From: an uncultured Bacteroidales bacterium
Lineage (GTDB): Bacteria > Bacteroidota > Bacteroidia > Bacteroidales > UBA932
DNA length: 64,000 nt
Assembly (NCBI GenBank): GCA_944325445.1
Contig: CALVAG010000006.1
Span: 62,001 to 126,000 of the forward strand
Direction: 5' to 3'
The stretch's first letter is position 1; each line of letters opens with the position of its first letter. A program made the position numbers and the translations under genes. Below, piece after piece: positions 36,492 to 44,732 of this stretch. The notes under the pieces are model-generated. The model ran no database searches, was not told where the DNA came from, and saw only the letters and a list, made by a program, of their open reading frames with translations.

Positions 36492-37475
36492 ATGGAAAAG
36501 TACAACATTGCCAACCTGCCCACGAAAATCCAAAAGCTCAACAATCTTTCAAAAGAGCTGGATACGAACATTTATATAAAAAGAGACGATTTTACCGGCT
36601 CGGAAATCTCCGGCAACAAAGTAAGGAAATTGGAATACCTTTTAAAGGATGCCGTGGATAACGGTTACGACCTGCTTATAACTTGCGGAGGGATACAATC
36701 CAATCACTGCCGTGCAACCGTTGCAGTAGCCACGATGTTCGGTTTGAAATCGGCTGTTCTGTTAAGGATAGACAGCGAGCCCCCTGTTACAGGAAACTAT
36801 TTTATGGACAAGCTCCTCGGAGCCGACGTAAAATTCTGCACCCGCCCCGAATACAGCAACAGCAGAGGTGAAATAATGGAACAGATGGCAGAAGGGTACA
36901 GGAAACAGGGCTATAAACCATATATAATCCCGGAAGGGGCTTCCAATGCACTCGGGACTCTCGGCTACTACAACTGCATGGATGAGATTGCAAGACAGGA
37001 AAAAGAGATGGGAATCGAGTTCGACACCGTTGTCGTTGCCACAGGCTCGGGCGGAACATATGCAGGCCTTTACCTTTATAATGAACTCCATAAGCTGAAA
37101 AAGAGAGTAATAGGTATGGCCGTATGCGACAATACGGAGTATTTCGTAAATATCGTTGACAACATTTCACATGGCGCTCTCGAATTTCTGCCCGAGTACA
37201 AAGGGGCGAAGCTCGACAAGGGCGCAATCGAAATAAACGACAAATATATAGGTATAGGATATGCGCTAAGCCGCCCGGAAGAGCTGGAATTCATCAAGAA
37301 GGTGGCAAGGGCGGAATGTGTCATATTGGACCCTGTCTACACGGGCAAGGCCATGTACGGCCTGTATAACGAATTGCAGCCGGGCGGAAACATTCCAAAA
37401 GGAGGAAATATCCTCTTCATCCATACTGGAGGACTTTTCGGCCTCTTCCCTGTAAGCGAAAGTTTTACATGGTAA
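36492..37475 (+). CDS. D-cysteine desulfhydrase / ACC-deaminase-family PLP enzyme
   Basis: 327 residues of fold-type II PLP enzymes. The PLP lysine lies in SEISGNKVRKLEYLL, CGGIQSNHCRATVAVA holds the substrate-binding Asn/His and VVVATGSGGTYAGLYL is the phosphate-binding glycine loop. Family members degrade D-cysteine to pyruvate, sulfide and ammonia or deaminate aminocyclopropane carboxylate. D-cysteine is the likelier substrate in a gut-type Bacteroidota. It is transcribed alone and faces the palindromic element at 37483-37669. Confidence 0.82.
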   Translation: MEKYNIANLPTKIQKLNNLSKELDTNIYIKRDDFTGSEISGNKVRKLEYLLKDAVDNGYDLLITCGGIQSNHCRATVAVATMFGLKSAVLLRIDSEPPVTGNYFMDKLLGADVKFCTRPEYSNSRGEIMEQMAEGYRKQGYKPYIIPEGASNALGTLGYYNCMDEIARQEKEMGIEFDTVVVATGSGGTYAGLYLYNELHKLKKRVIGMAVCDNTEYFVNIVDNISHGALEFLPEYKGAKLDKGAIEINDKYIGIGYALSRPEELEFIKKVARAECVILDPVYTGKAMYGLYNELQPGGNIPKGGNILFIHTGGLFGLFPVSESFTW

Positions 37476-37482
37476 CAAGACT

Positions 37483-37669
37483 GCAGGCAGCGGTTTTCAC
37501 ATTTGCCTAAAGCAACGCAGACAGTTGCCTGCCGCCTAAAAATTCCATCTCCCAATACGCATATAATGGATGCAGTACAAGGCATCAAGGATTGGCACGA
37601 AGGAGCGTACTCACGTACGTGACTGAGCGCCAACTCAGCAGATAACGCAGTAATGCGCCATTATATGCG
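37483..37669. repeat. Palindromic intergenic element between convergent genes
   Basis: Two nested structures fill this gene-free gap. The first pairs GCAGGCA (37483-37489) with TGCCTGC (37526-37532). The second is closed by a perfect 12-bp inverted repeat, CGCATATAATGG (37558-37569) and CCATTATATGCG (37658-37669). Inside it are the 12-bp palindrome TCACGTACGTGA (37611-37622) and a CTGAG/CTCAG hairpin (37623-37638). It resembles REP/BIME-type interspersed elements. It probably acts as a two-way terminator between the desulfhydrase and PhoU-like genes. Confidence 0.65.
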
Positions 37670-37671
37670 CA

Positions 37672-38316
37672 TTAAGATTTTACGATAATAGTTTTAAAAC
37701 AATCCGAAATATCCTTAGCCCTGTCGGTAGTATCTTCGAGATTCTGAATTATGTTTTTATTTTTGATAAGCTCTATGGCATTCTTTTCTATCTGGAAAAG
37801 GTTGCTCATGTAACACTCGTACATATCATCGACTTCGTGCTCGATTTCCTTGATACGCAAGCATTTCTGCATAAGAAACTTCGCCTTCTCCTTTATTGCG
37901 GAGAACTCGTTGATGAGACCTGATATGATTTTGGCATCTTCGAGTATGGACTCGACTATCTCCACCCATATTTTATCTATGGCAATGGGATGATAGATAA
38001 GCATCTTCTTTGCACAGTCATGGATACCGTCCATAAACGATTCTATATGAGATGCCAGGGTCTGCAGATATTCACGGTTGATAAAGGTATGCCTGGCTTT
38101 ATATAGAGATTCGAATATCTCATCTGCAATCCAGTCCCCTTTGGATTCGCATTTTTTTATCTCCTTGCACAGTTCTTCCCTGTCCGGAAGGGAATCTGCC
38201 TTTACAAACCTCTCGAGCAGCCCTGCAGCATACTCTACAGTCTCCACCTGCTCCCTGTACAATTTTAAAAGCGAACCGTCATCCTTTCTTGCAAATGATT
38301 TGAAAAAGTTTCCCAT
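37672..38316 (-). CDS. DUF47/PhoU-like protein (TIGR00153 family)
   Basis: 214 residues from ATG 38316, all-helical with PhoU-like repeats: VEYAAGLLERFVKADSLPDREELCKEIKKCESKGDWIADEI, then KIKEIEHEVDDMYE-type segments. Family members usually accompany a Pit phosphate transporter and regulate phosphate uptake. No pit gene is in this window. A TTG start at 38328 would overlap the GNAT stop and adds only four residues, so ATG was preferred. It is likely cotranscribed with the GNAT gene 8 nt upstream. Confidence 0.82.
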   Translation of the reverse strand: MGNFFKSFARKDDGSLLKLYREQVETVEYAAGLLERFVKADSLPDREELCKEIKKCESKGDWIADEIFESLYKARHTFINREYLQTLASHIESFMDGIHDCAKKMLIYHPIAIDKIWVEIVESILEDAKIISGLINEFSAIKEKAKFLMQKCLRIKEIEHEVDDMYECYMSNLFQIEKNAIELIKNKNIIQNLEDTTDRAKDISDCFKTIIVKS

Positions 38317-38324
38317 AGACAAAA

Positions 38325-38822
38325 TCAATTTAACCTTAATTCCATAATATAATCATCCATCACATACCCTCCTCCTATATCTGTAACATCCTCTTTAACT
38401 ACCTTATAACCTCTTTTCAAATATATCTCGTACGAGCCGGTATTATGTTTGTTAACCGTAAGCCATACTTTGCCGGCCCCCTTTTCTTCAGCCGTTTTAT
38501 TTGCGAAGTCGAACCCTTGGGAGCCATATCCCCTGCCCCTGAACTCCTTTAACAGATATATCTTGCTTAAAAATAAAGCCCCCGGAGATTCCTGCAATGC
38601 CATAAAGCCTATTGAAACGGATGTATCGTCATCCTTTATAAGATAATAACTGTAATTATCATGCTCCATCTGCCGGGCCATGGCATCGACTGTAAGAAAT
38701 TTCCGGAGCATGAAATCGATCTGCCCCGACGGGAGCAGTTTTCCATAGTGTTCATGCCATGTTACGGCTGCAAGATTTTCTATCTCTTTCAGAGCGTCTC
38801 TTTCCGAAACCTTTACTATCAT
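38325..38822 (-). CDS. GNAT-family N-acetyltransferase
   Basis: 165 residues with the GNAT acetyl-CoA motif A in LSKIYLLKEFRGRGYGSQGFDFANKTAEEKG (R/Q-x-x-G-x-G/A pattern) and the motif-B region VNKHNTGSYEIYLKRGYKVVKEDVTDIGGGYVMDDYIMEL. The C-terminus resembles spermidine/amino-group acetyltransferases, but the substrate cannot be read from sequence. A TAAATTTG box lies at 38840-38847. Confidence 0.85.
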   Translation of the reverse strand: MIVKVSERDALKEIENLAAVTWHEHYGKLLPSGQIDFMLRKFLTVDAMARQMEHDNYSYYLIKDDDTSVSIGFMALQESPGALFLSKIYLLKEFRGRGYGSQGFDFANKTAEEKGAGKVWLTVNKHNTGSYEIYLKRGYKVVKEDVTDIGGGYVMDDYIMELRLN

Positions 38823-38839
38823 ATAAAAGCATTAAAGCA

Positions 38840-38847
38840 CAAATTTA
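38840..38847 (-). promoter_or_regulatory. -7 promoter box for the GNAT operon
   Basis: Minus-strand TAAATTTG, 17 bases before the start codon. Confidence 0.55.
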
Positions 38848-38894
38848 GGGATTTCTGCCGTATGAACAAATGCAGGGAAACGATTTTATTTGCA

Positions 38895-38902
38895 TAAATT
38901 TG
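38895..38902 (+). promoter_or_regulatory. -7 promoter box for the SDR gene
   Basis: TAAATTTG ends one base before an in-frame ATG at 38904 and 25 bases before ATG 38928; the latter is the better start. Confidence 0.55.
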
Positions 38903-38927
38903 TATGAATTTAATAAAAATAACGCGA

Positions 38928-39689
38928 ATGAAAACACTATTTATTACAGGAGGCTCAACAGGCATAGGCGCCGCATCGGTCAGAAAATTCATCGGTCAGG
39001 GATGGAATGTCGGTTTCATGGATATAAACAGAGAAGCGGCAGAGATGCTTCAGAAAGAGGTTGGAAAACCGGAACACCTGCTATTTACGGAGGGCAATAC
39101 ACGCAGCAGAGAGGATATCCGCAAGGCTGTGGAGGCAACGGTAAAACGGTTCGGGGCTATAGAGAGCGTCGTGGCCAATGCCGGAATCCACAGATGCAAT
39201 ACATTGCTCGACATTGCAGACGAAGAGCTTGACCTGATGATACAGACAAACATATACGGAACCGTAAATACTCTTCGCGAGGCTGTTCCGCAAATCATAA
39301 AGGCGGGAGGAGGGAGCGTTGTAATCAATGCCTCGGACCAATGGTTCGTAGGAAAGCCCAACAGTTTTGCATACGGACTGACAAAAGGAGCGCTCGGCCA
39401 GATAACACGGAGTTTGTCGATTGACCTGGGCCGATATAATATACGTGTCAATGCCGTATGCGCCGGAACTATCCATACCCCGCTTGTAGATAATCTTTTC
39501 AAGAATTTTGCAGAAGTGAACAATTGCAGCATTGACGACTACTGGAAAGAAGAGAACGCCCTTTATGCACGCGGTTCGGCAGGCCGCCCGGAAGAGGTTG
39601 CAGAATTGATCTATTTCCTCGCTTCCGATGCATCGAGTTTCTGCACCGGCGGACATTACCTTGTCGACGGCGGACTTGTAGCGCGATAA
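38928..39689 (+). CDS. Short-chain dehydrogenase/reductase
   Basis: 253 residues. The cofactor motif is FITGGSTGIGAASV near residue 5. NAG is present in VVANAGIHRC, and the catalytic Tyr-Lys pair is in SFAYGLTKGALG with Ser in VVINASDQWF. The C-terminal SSFCTGGHYLVDGGL is the usual SDR ending. It is a classical NAD(P)-dependent SDR of unknown substrate. The next gene is over 400 nt away, so it is probably monocistronic. Confidence 0.88.
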   Translation: MKTLFITGGSTGIGAASVRKFIGQGWNVGFMDINREAAEMLQKEVGKPEHLLFTEGNTRSREDIRKAVEATVKRFGAIESVVANAGIHRCNTLLDIADEELDLMIQTNIYGTVNTLREAVPQIIKAGGGSVVINASDQWFVGKPNSFAYGLTKGALGQITRSLSIDLGRYNIRVNAVCAGTIHTPLVDNLFKNFAEVNNCSIDDYWKEENALYARGSAGRPEEVAELIYFLASDASSFCTGGHYLVDGGLVAR

Positions 39690-39809
39690 CGGGGCTTATA
39701 TATTGTCGCACTATAAAATACAATAAAATTTTACACTACCTTAACATTTTTGTTTTCAGCGTCATATCACAAAGTTTGAGTGAAAACAAGAAAAGATTGC
39801 ATAAAAAAA
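39690..39809 (+). other. AT-rich gap with one 9-bp inverted repeat
   Basis: No coding frame was found. TTGTTTTCA (39750-39758) and TGAAAACAA (39781-39789) can pair over a 22-nt loop. There is no T-tract after the stem, so it is a weak candidate for the 3' end of the SDR transcript. Confidence 0.3.
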
Positions 39810-39824
39810 GTTACAATTTGTAAC
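39810..39824 (+). promoter_or_regulatory. Palindromic operator-like site upstream of the ilv promoter
   Basis: GTTACAA and TTGTAAC form a 7-bp dyad around one base. It lies about 20 bp upstream of the TATTTTTG box at 39844 and covers the TTTG (39817-39820) that would serve as the -33 element. A bound repressor could therefore block the ilv promoter. The binding protein is unknown. Confidence 0.35.
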
Positions 39825-39843
39825 AACGTATTGAAAAAATTTC

Positions 39844-39851
39844 TATTTTTG
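39844..39851 (+). promoter_or_regulatory. -7 promoter box for the ilv operon
   Basis: TATTTTTG lies 44 bases upstream of the leader-peptide ATG, with a TTTG 23 bases further upstream. The transcript would carry the whole attenuator. Confidence 0.6.
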
Positions 39852-39895
39852 TCGTGTTGAAACGATGGATAACAGAATATAGTGATTCAGAAATC

Positions 39896-40003
39896 ATGTT
39901 ACAGAATAACACACACAACAGGTTGCGGAACAAAATGGCAGGGCTCTTAGGCAAGAGTTCAGTCGTGGTCATTATCGTGGTCCTGGTGGTCGTTATTATT
40001 TAA
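39896..40003 (+). CDS. ilv operon leader peptide (attenuation peptide), 35 aa
   Basis: ATG 39896 to TAA 40001-40003 encodes 35 residues whose last 13 are all branched-chain: VVVIIVVLVVVII, eight Val, four Ile and one Leu. It ends about 30 nt before a perfect intrinsic terminator and directly precedes ilvD. Ribosome stalling on uncharged Val/Ile/Leu tRNAs would be sensed here, as in the proteobacterial ilvGMEDA and ilvB leaders. It is too short for ordinary gene callers but its composition is far from random. Confidence 0.85.
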   Translation: MLQNNTHNRLRNKMAGLLGKSSVVVIIVVLVVVII

Positions 40004-40014
40004 TAATGATTCGG

Positions 40015-40073
40015 AATCCATTTGCTATAAACGATGCTTGCTTAATGGATTTGATTAAGCAAGCATTTTTTTT
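40015..40073 (+). terminator. ilv attenuator: terminator with competing antiterminator
   Basis: The terminator is a perfect 13-bp stem, ATGCTTGCTTAAT (40034-40046) and ATTAAGCAAGCAT (40054-40066), with a 7-nt loop and a T-run to 40073. AATCCATT (40015-40022) can instead pair with AATGGATT (40044-40051), which includes the end of the terminator's 5' arm and its loop, giving an alternative antiterminator fold. Coupled to the Val/Ile-rich leader peptide, this is a complete transcription attenuator. Confidence 0.85.
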
Positions 40074-40090
40074 GAAAAAGGATTTTTAAT

Positions 40091-41920
40091 ATGATACCGT
40101 TAAGAAGCGACATTAACACAAAAGGAAGAAAGATGGCCGGAGCCCGCGGGCTATGGAGAGCCAACGGAATGAAAGAGGAACAGTTCGGCAAACCGATAAT
40201 AGCGATAGTAAACTCCTTCACACAATTTGTACCGGGGCATACCCATCTTCATGAAATAGGACAGCATGTAAAGAAAATAATTGAAAACGAAGGGTGCTAT
40301 GCAGCCGAATTCAACACGATAGCCATAGACGACGGAATAGCGATGGGGCACGACGGAATGCTCTATTCTCTGCCTTCGAGGGATTTGATAGCCGACAGCG
40401 TAGAGTATATGTGCAATGCCCACAAGGCAGATGCGATGATATGCATTTCCAATTGCGATAAGATAACACCCGGTATGTTGATGGCCGCAATGAGGCTCAA
40501 TATCCCGGCTGTTTTTGTTTCGGGAGGGCCTATGGAGGCCGGTGAAATTGATGGCGGGCATTACGATTTGATAGATACCATGGTGAAAGCGGCCGACAAT
40601 ACGGTTTCCGATGAAAAGCTGGCCGAATTCGAAAGAAAGTCATGCCCGGGCTGCGGATGCTGTTCAGGAATGTTTACCGCAAATTCCATGAACTGCCTTA
40701 CCGAGGCCATAGGGTTGGCCCTCGTAGGCAACGGAACGCTTCTGGCGACTCACCAAAAGCGCAAGGAGTTGTTTGAAAAGGCCGCAAGGCTGATAGTAAA
40801 AAATGCCAAAGAGTACTATTTCAATGGCAATACCGGAGTCCTCCCGCGTTCAATTGCCACAAAAGAGGCTTTCATGAATGCCATGTCGTTGGATATCGCC
40901 ATGGGAGGCTCTACCAATACCGTGCTTCACCTGCTCGCCGTTGCCAATGAAGCAGGAGTCGATTTCACGATGCTGGACATAGACAGGCTTTCGAGAAAAA
41001 TTCCGGTCATATGCAAAGTGGCCCCGAACTGTCACTACCATATCCAGGATGTGAACAGGGCCGGCGGCATAATGGGGATACTGGCGGAGCTGCAGCGCGG
41101 AGGCTTCCTCGACACAAAGGTTTCAAGAGTCGATTATCCGACCCTCGGCGATGCCATAAAAGAGAATGACATAATGGCTTCGACCGCAGATACGGAGCTT
41201 ACGAAAAGATATCTGGCCGCCCCCGGCAACCGTTTCAACATAAAACTCGGAAGCAACGATACATACTATAATGAATTCGACAGAGACAGAGCTGCCGGAT
41301 GCATCAGGGATGTAGCACATGCATACTCGAAAGATGGAGGCCTTGCTGTCCTGTATGGCAATATTGCAAAAGACGGCTCCATAGTAAAAACCGCCGGAGT
41401 AGACGAGAAGATACTTAAATTCAGAGGGAAAGCCGTTGTCTTCGAATCACAGGAGGAGGCAGTCGAAGGCATTTTAGGCGGAAAGGTCAAAGCCGGAAAT
41501 GTCGTGGTAATCAGATATGAAGGACCTAAAGGAGGTCCGGGGATGCAGGAGATGCTCTACCCTACCTCATATCTCAAGAGCGTAAAACTGGACAAAGAGT
41601 GCGCCCTGCTTACAGACGGCAGGTTTTCCGGCGGAACATCCGGGCTGTCCATAGGCCATGTATCTCCGGAAGCAGCCAACAAGGGAGAAATCGCACTGGT
41701 AGAAAACGGAGATATGATATCAATCGATATTCCTGCCAGAAGCATAAATCTCGAAATTCCAGAAGAGACGATGAAAGAGAGAAGAGCCAGAATGGAGCAA
41801 AGGGGGGAGAAGGCATATAAACCGTTGCATAGAGACAGATATGTAAGCAAAGCATTGAAAGCATACGCCTTAGCCGTAGCATCGGCAGACAAGGGAGCTG
41901 TAAGGATAATTGAAGATTAA
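40091..41920 (+). CDS. ilvD: Dihydroxy-acid dehydratase
   Basis: 609 residues. The Fe-S cysteines are in [13 protein letters not shown] and [19 protein letters not shown], and the C-terminal [21 protein letters not shown] segment is diagnostic. It dehydrates dihydroxy-isovalerate and dihydroxy-methylvalerate to the keto acids of Val and Ile. It is the first structural gene after the attenuator and is followed by ilvB after 11 nt. Confidence 0.97.
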   Translation: MIPLRSDINTKGRKMAGARGLWRANGMKEEQFGKPIIAIVNSFTQFVPGHTHLHEIGQHVKKIIENEGCYAAEFNTIAIDDGIAMGHDGMLYSLPSRDLIADSVEYMCNAHKADAMICISNCDKITPGMLMAAMRLNIPAVFVSGGPMEAGEIDGGHYDLIDTMVKAADNTVSDEKLAEFERKSCPGCGCCSGMFTANSMNCLTEAIGLALVGNGTLLATHQKRKELFEKAARLIVKNAKEYYFNGNTGVLPRSIATKEAFMNAMSLDIAMGGSTNTVLHLLAVANEAGVDFTMLDIDRLSRKIPVICKVAPNCHYHIQDVNRAGGIMGILAELQRGGFLDTKVSRVDYPTLGDAIKENDIMASTADTELTKRYLAAPGNRFNIKLGSNDTYYNEFDRDRAAGCIRDVAHAYSKDGGLAVLYGNIAKDGSIVKTAGVDEKILKFRGKAVVFESQEEAVEGILGGKVKAGNVVVIRYEGPKGGPGMQEMLYPTSYLKSVKLDKECALLTDGRFSGGTSGLSIGHVSPEAANKGEIALVENGDMISIDIPARSINLEIPEETMKERRARMEQRGEKAYKPLHRDRYVSKALKAYALAVASADKGAVRIIED

Positions 41921-41931
41921 AATTTAGCTAT

Positions 41932-43644
41932 ATGAAGAAATACGAGAACATCAAGGGTACAGAGGCTTTAATAATATCACTTTTAGAGAATGGGGTAGAT
42001 ACCATTTTCGGATACCCCGGCGGCACTATAATGCCGTTTTACGATGATTTATACGACCACGCCGACAAAATCAACCATATACTTGTAAGGCACGAGCAGG
42101 GTGCGGTTCATGCAGCCGAAGGGTATGCAAGAAGCACCGGAAAAACAGGCGTATGCGTTGCCACTTCGGGACCTGGAGCCACAAACTTCGTAACCGGCAT
42201 TGCCGATGCGATGATGGACTCCACTCCTATAGTCTGCATAACTGCACAGATCAATGCAGACAAGCTGGGGACCAACTTTTTCCAGGAAGCCGATATGGTC
42301 GGGATAACCCGTCCGATTACGAAATGGAACTATCAGATAACCGATGCTTCGGAAATCGCCGAAACAATGGCGAAGGCTTTCTATATCGCCCAAAGCGGAA
42401 AACCAGGGCCGGTCGTTATAAGTATCACCAAGAATGCCCAGACAGAAAGGACAGATTTCTGCTATGACCCGGATGTATTGCTCAAAGGCGTAGTGAAAGA
42501 GAGGCCAAAAGCATCCGAAGATGAAGTAAAAAAGGCGGCAGAACTGTTGAACGGGGCAAAAAGGCCGCTGATTGTAGCCGGTCACGGAGTAATCATATCG
42601 AATGCAGAAAAGGAACTTGCAGAGTTGGCTGAGAAAGGCAACATTCCTGTAGCCACCACATTGCTCGGCATCTCGGCGCTGCCTTCCGATTTCGACAAGC
42701 TCGTGGGGACAGTAGGCATGCACGGCAACATAGCTCCCAATGCCATGACTCAGGAGGCGGATGTGCTTCTGGCCGTTGGAATGCGGTTCAGCGACAGGGT
42801 CACAGGAGAGACTCACGGATATGCCAACAAGGCAAAAATCATCCATATAGAGATTGACAGAGCGGAAATAGATAAAAACATAAAGAGCGACCTTGCAATA
42901 AACGCAGATGCAAAAGAGACTCTGGCACAAATTGCAAAAAAGGTGGAATACCGCGACAGAAAAGAGTGGTTCGACTTTGCAAGGAAAGAGAACAGTTACG
43001 AACATGACAAGATAATCGCTCCCGAACTCGCAAGTTCGGACTATATAAGCATGGGACAGGTAGTCGCAAAAATTTCCGAAAAAACGGATGCAGGCGCCAT
43101 AGTCGTAACGGATGTAGGACAAAACCAGATGTTCAGCGCAAGGTATTCCAAATTCAAAAACAGTAAAAGTTGGGTAACCTCCGGAGGATTGGGAACCATG
43201 GGATTCGGGCTGCCTGCCGCCATCGGAGCTAAAATCGGCAATCCGGAGCGCGAGGTCGTGGCGATTGTAGGCGACGGAGGATTCCAGATGAATATACAGG
43301 AGCTGGGAACTGTAATGCAATCAGGAATAGGCGTAAAAATAGTTCTGATGAACAACCACTTCCTTGGCATGGTAAGGCAATGGCAGGAACTTTTTTACGA
43401 TAAGCGCTACGCATTTACCAGATTGGACAATCCTGATTTCCAACAGATAGCAGCCGGATACAGAATTGCATCGGAGAGAGTTGTAAACCCGGCGGATCTC
43501 GACTCTGCAATAGAGAGAATGCTCAAGACTCCCGGAGCCTACCTGCTTGAAGTCGCAGTCAAGGAGGAAGAGAATGTCTTCCCAATGATTCCCGCCGGTG
43601 CGACACTAAGCGGCATAATCTATGAAAAACCCGAGAAAAAATAA
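41932..43644 (+). CDS. ilvB: Acetolactate synthase, catalytic subunit
   Basis: 570 residues with three ThDP-enzyme domains. The catalytic Glu is in VRHEQGAVHAAEGYARSTG, the central FAD-type domain spans about 190-345, and the ThDP motif GDGGFQMNIQELGTVMQ ... NNHFLGMVRQWQELFY lies near 445. It condenses pyruvate (or pyruvate plus 2-oxobutyrate). The next gene, ilvC, begins only 30 nt after the stop. No regulatory subunit gene (ilvN) follows, which is unusual. Confidence 0.96.
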   Translation: MKKYENIKGTEALIISLLENGVDTIFGYPGGTIMPFYDDLYDHADKINHILVRHEQGAVHAAEGYARSTGKTGVCVATSGPGATNFVTGIADAMMDSTPIVCITAQINADKLGTNFFQEADMVGITRPITKWNYQITDASEIAETMAKAFYIAQSGKPGPVVISITKNAQTERTDFCYDPDVLLKGVVKERPKASEDEVKKAAELLNGAKRPLIVAGHGVIISNAEKELAELAEKGNIPVATTLLGISALPSDFDKLVGTVGMHGNIAPNAMTQEADVLLAVGMRFSDRVTGETHGYANKAKIIHIEIDRAEIDKNIKSDLAINADAKETLAQIAKKVEYRDRKEWFDFARKENSYEHDKIIAPELASSDYISMGQVVAKISEKTDAGAIVVTDVGQNQMFSARYSKFKNSKSWVTSGGLGTMGFGLPAAIGAKIGNPEREVVAIVGDGGFQMNIQELGTVMQSGIGVKIVLMNNHFLGMVRQWQELFYDKRYAFTRLDNPDFQQIAAGYRIASERVVNPADLDSAIERMLKTPGAYLLEVAVKEEENVFPMIPAGATLSGIIYEKPEKK

Positions 43645-43674
43645 GAATATCATCAACTACTAAAAATTAAATAT

Positions 43675-44724
43675 ATGGCAAAAATGAATTTTGGCGGTGT
43701 TGAAGAGAATGTAGTCACCCGCGAAGAGTTTCCTCTTAAAAAAGCGCAAGAGGTATTGAAAGACGAAGTTATAGCAGTTTTGGGATATGGCGTTCAAGGT
43801 CCTGGCCAGGCGCTCAATCTTAAAGATAACGGTTTCAACGTTATCGTAGGTCAGAGAAAGGGTTCGAAGACATGGGAGAAGGCCGTTGCCGACGGATGGG
43901 TTCCCGGAAAGACCCTTTTCGATATTGAAGAGGCTTGCGAAAAGGGAACAATTATCCAATATCTTCTTTCAGATGCAGGACAGATAGCCGTATGGCCTAC
44001 TGTAAAAAAACACCTTACCCCCGGCAAGGCGCTCTATTTTTCACATGGTTTCGGCATTACATATTCAGACAGAACCGGCATTGTGCCGCCTGCCGATGTA
44101 GATGTAATCCTTGTCGCCCCTAAAGGCAGCGGTACATCGCTCAGGAGACTTTTCCTTGAAGGAAGGGGCCTCAACTCATCCTATGCAATCTATCAGGATG
44201 CCACAAAGAAGGCTCACGACAGGGTTATAGCCTTGGGAGTAGGCATAGGCAGCGGTTACCTTTTCGAGACAACTTTCAAAAAGGAGGTTTATTCAGACCT
44301 TACCGGAGAGAGAGGAACGCTCATGGGCGCGATCCAGGGTATTTTTGCGGCCCAATACCAGACTTTGAGAGAAAACGGCCATACTCCGTCAGAGGCATTC
44401 AATGAGACTGTAGAGGAACTTTCGCAGAGCCTTATGCCGCTTATCGGAGAAAACGGAATGGATTGGATGTATGCAAACTGCTCTACAACAGCGCAAAGAG
44501 GCGCACTGGACTGGTGGAAGAAGTTCAGGGACGCAACCCTTCCCGTATTCAAGAGCCTTTACGAAGAGGTAAAGAGCGGACGTGAAGCCCAAATTTCGAT
44601 AGACTCCAACAGCAAACCCGATTACAGGGAGAAACTCAACGCAGAACTCAAAGAGATGCGCGAAAGCGAGATGTGGAGAGCCGGAAAAGTCGTAAGAGAC
44701 CTTCGTCCAGAAAGAAACAAATAG
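43675..44724 (+). CDS. ilvC: Ketol-acid reductoisomerase
   Basis: 349 residues. The NADP-binding loop is VLGYGVQGPGQALNLKDNGFNVIVGQRKGSKTW, where Arg/Ser/Lys favour NADPH. The C-terminal helical domain carries the metal-binding acidic residues (KKEVYSDLTGERGTLMGAIQ). It rearranges and reduces acetolactate and acetohydroxybutyrate. It is a class I enzyme of normal length. Confidence 0.96.
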   Translation: MAKMNFGGVEENVVTREEFPLKKAQEVLKDEVIAVLGYGVQGPGQALNLKDNGFNVIVGQRKGSKTWEKAVADGWVPGKTLFDIEEACEKGTIIQYLLSDAGQIAVWPTVKKHLTPGKALYFSHGFGITYSDRTGIVPPADVDVILVAPKGSGTSLRRLFLEGRGLNSSYAIYQDATKKAHDRVIALGVGIGSGYLFETTFKKEVYSDLTGERGTLMGAIQGIFAAQYQTLRENGHTPSEAFNETVEELSQSLMPLIGENGMDWMYANCSTTAQRGALDWWKKFRDATLPVFKSLYEEVKSGREAQISIDSNSKPDYREKLNAELKEMRESEMWRAGKVVRDLRPERNK

Positions 44725-44732
44725 CAAGCCGG

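Noticed and set aside
42049..43320. 423-codon minus-strand frame opposite ilvB
   Set aside because: It is a shadow of ilvB, with Cys/Tyr/His-rich composition, no domain features and no start context.
44673..44732. Longer IlvA start inside ilvC
   Set aside because: It would need a 52-nt overlap with ilvC and adds a Lys/Arg/Ser-rich tail not seen in IlvA; ATG 44733 fits the operon spacing.
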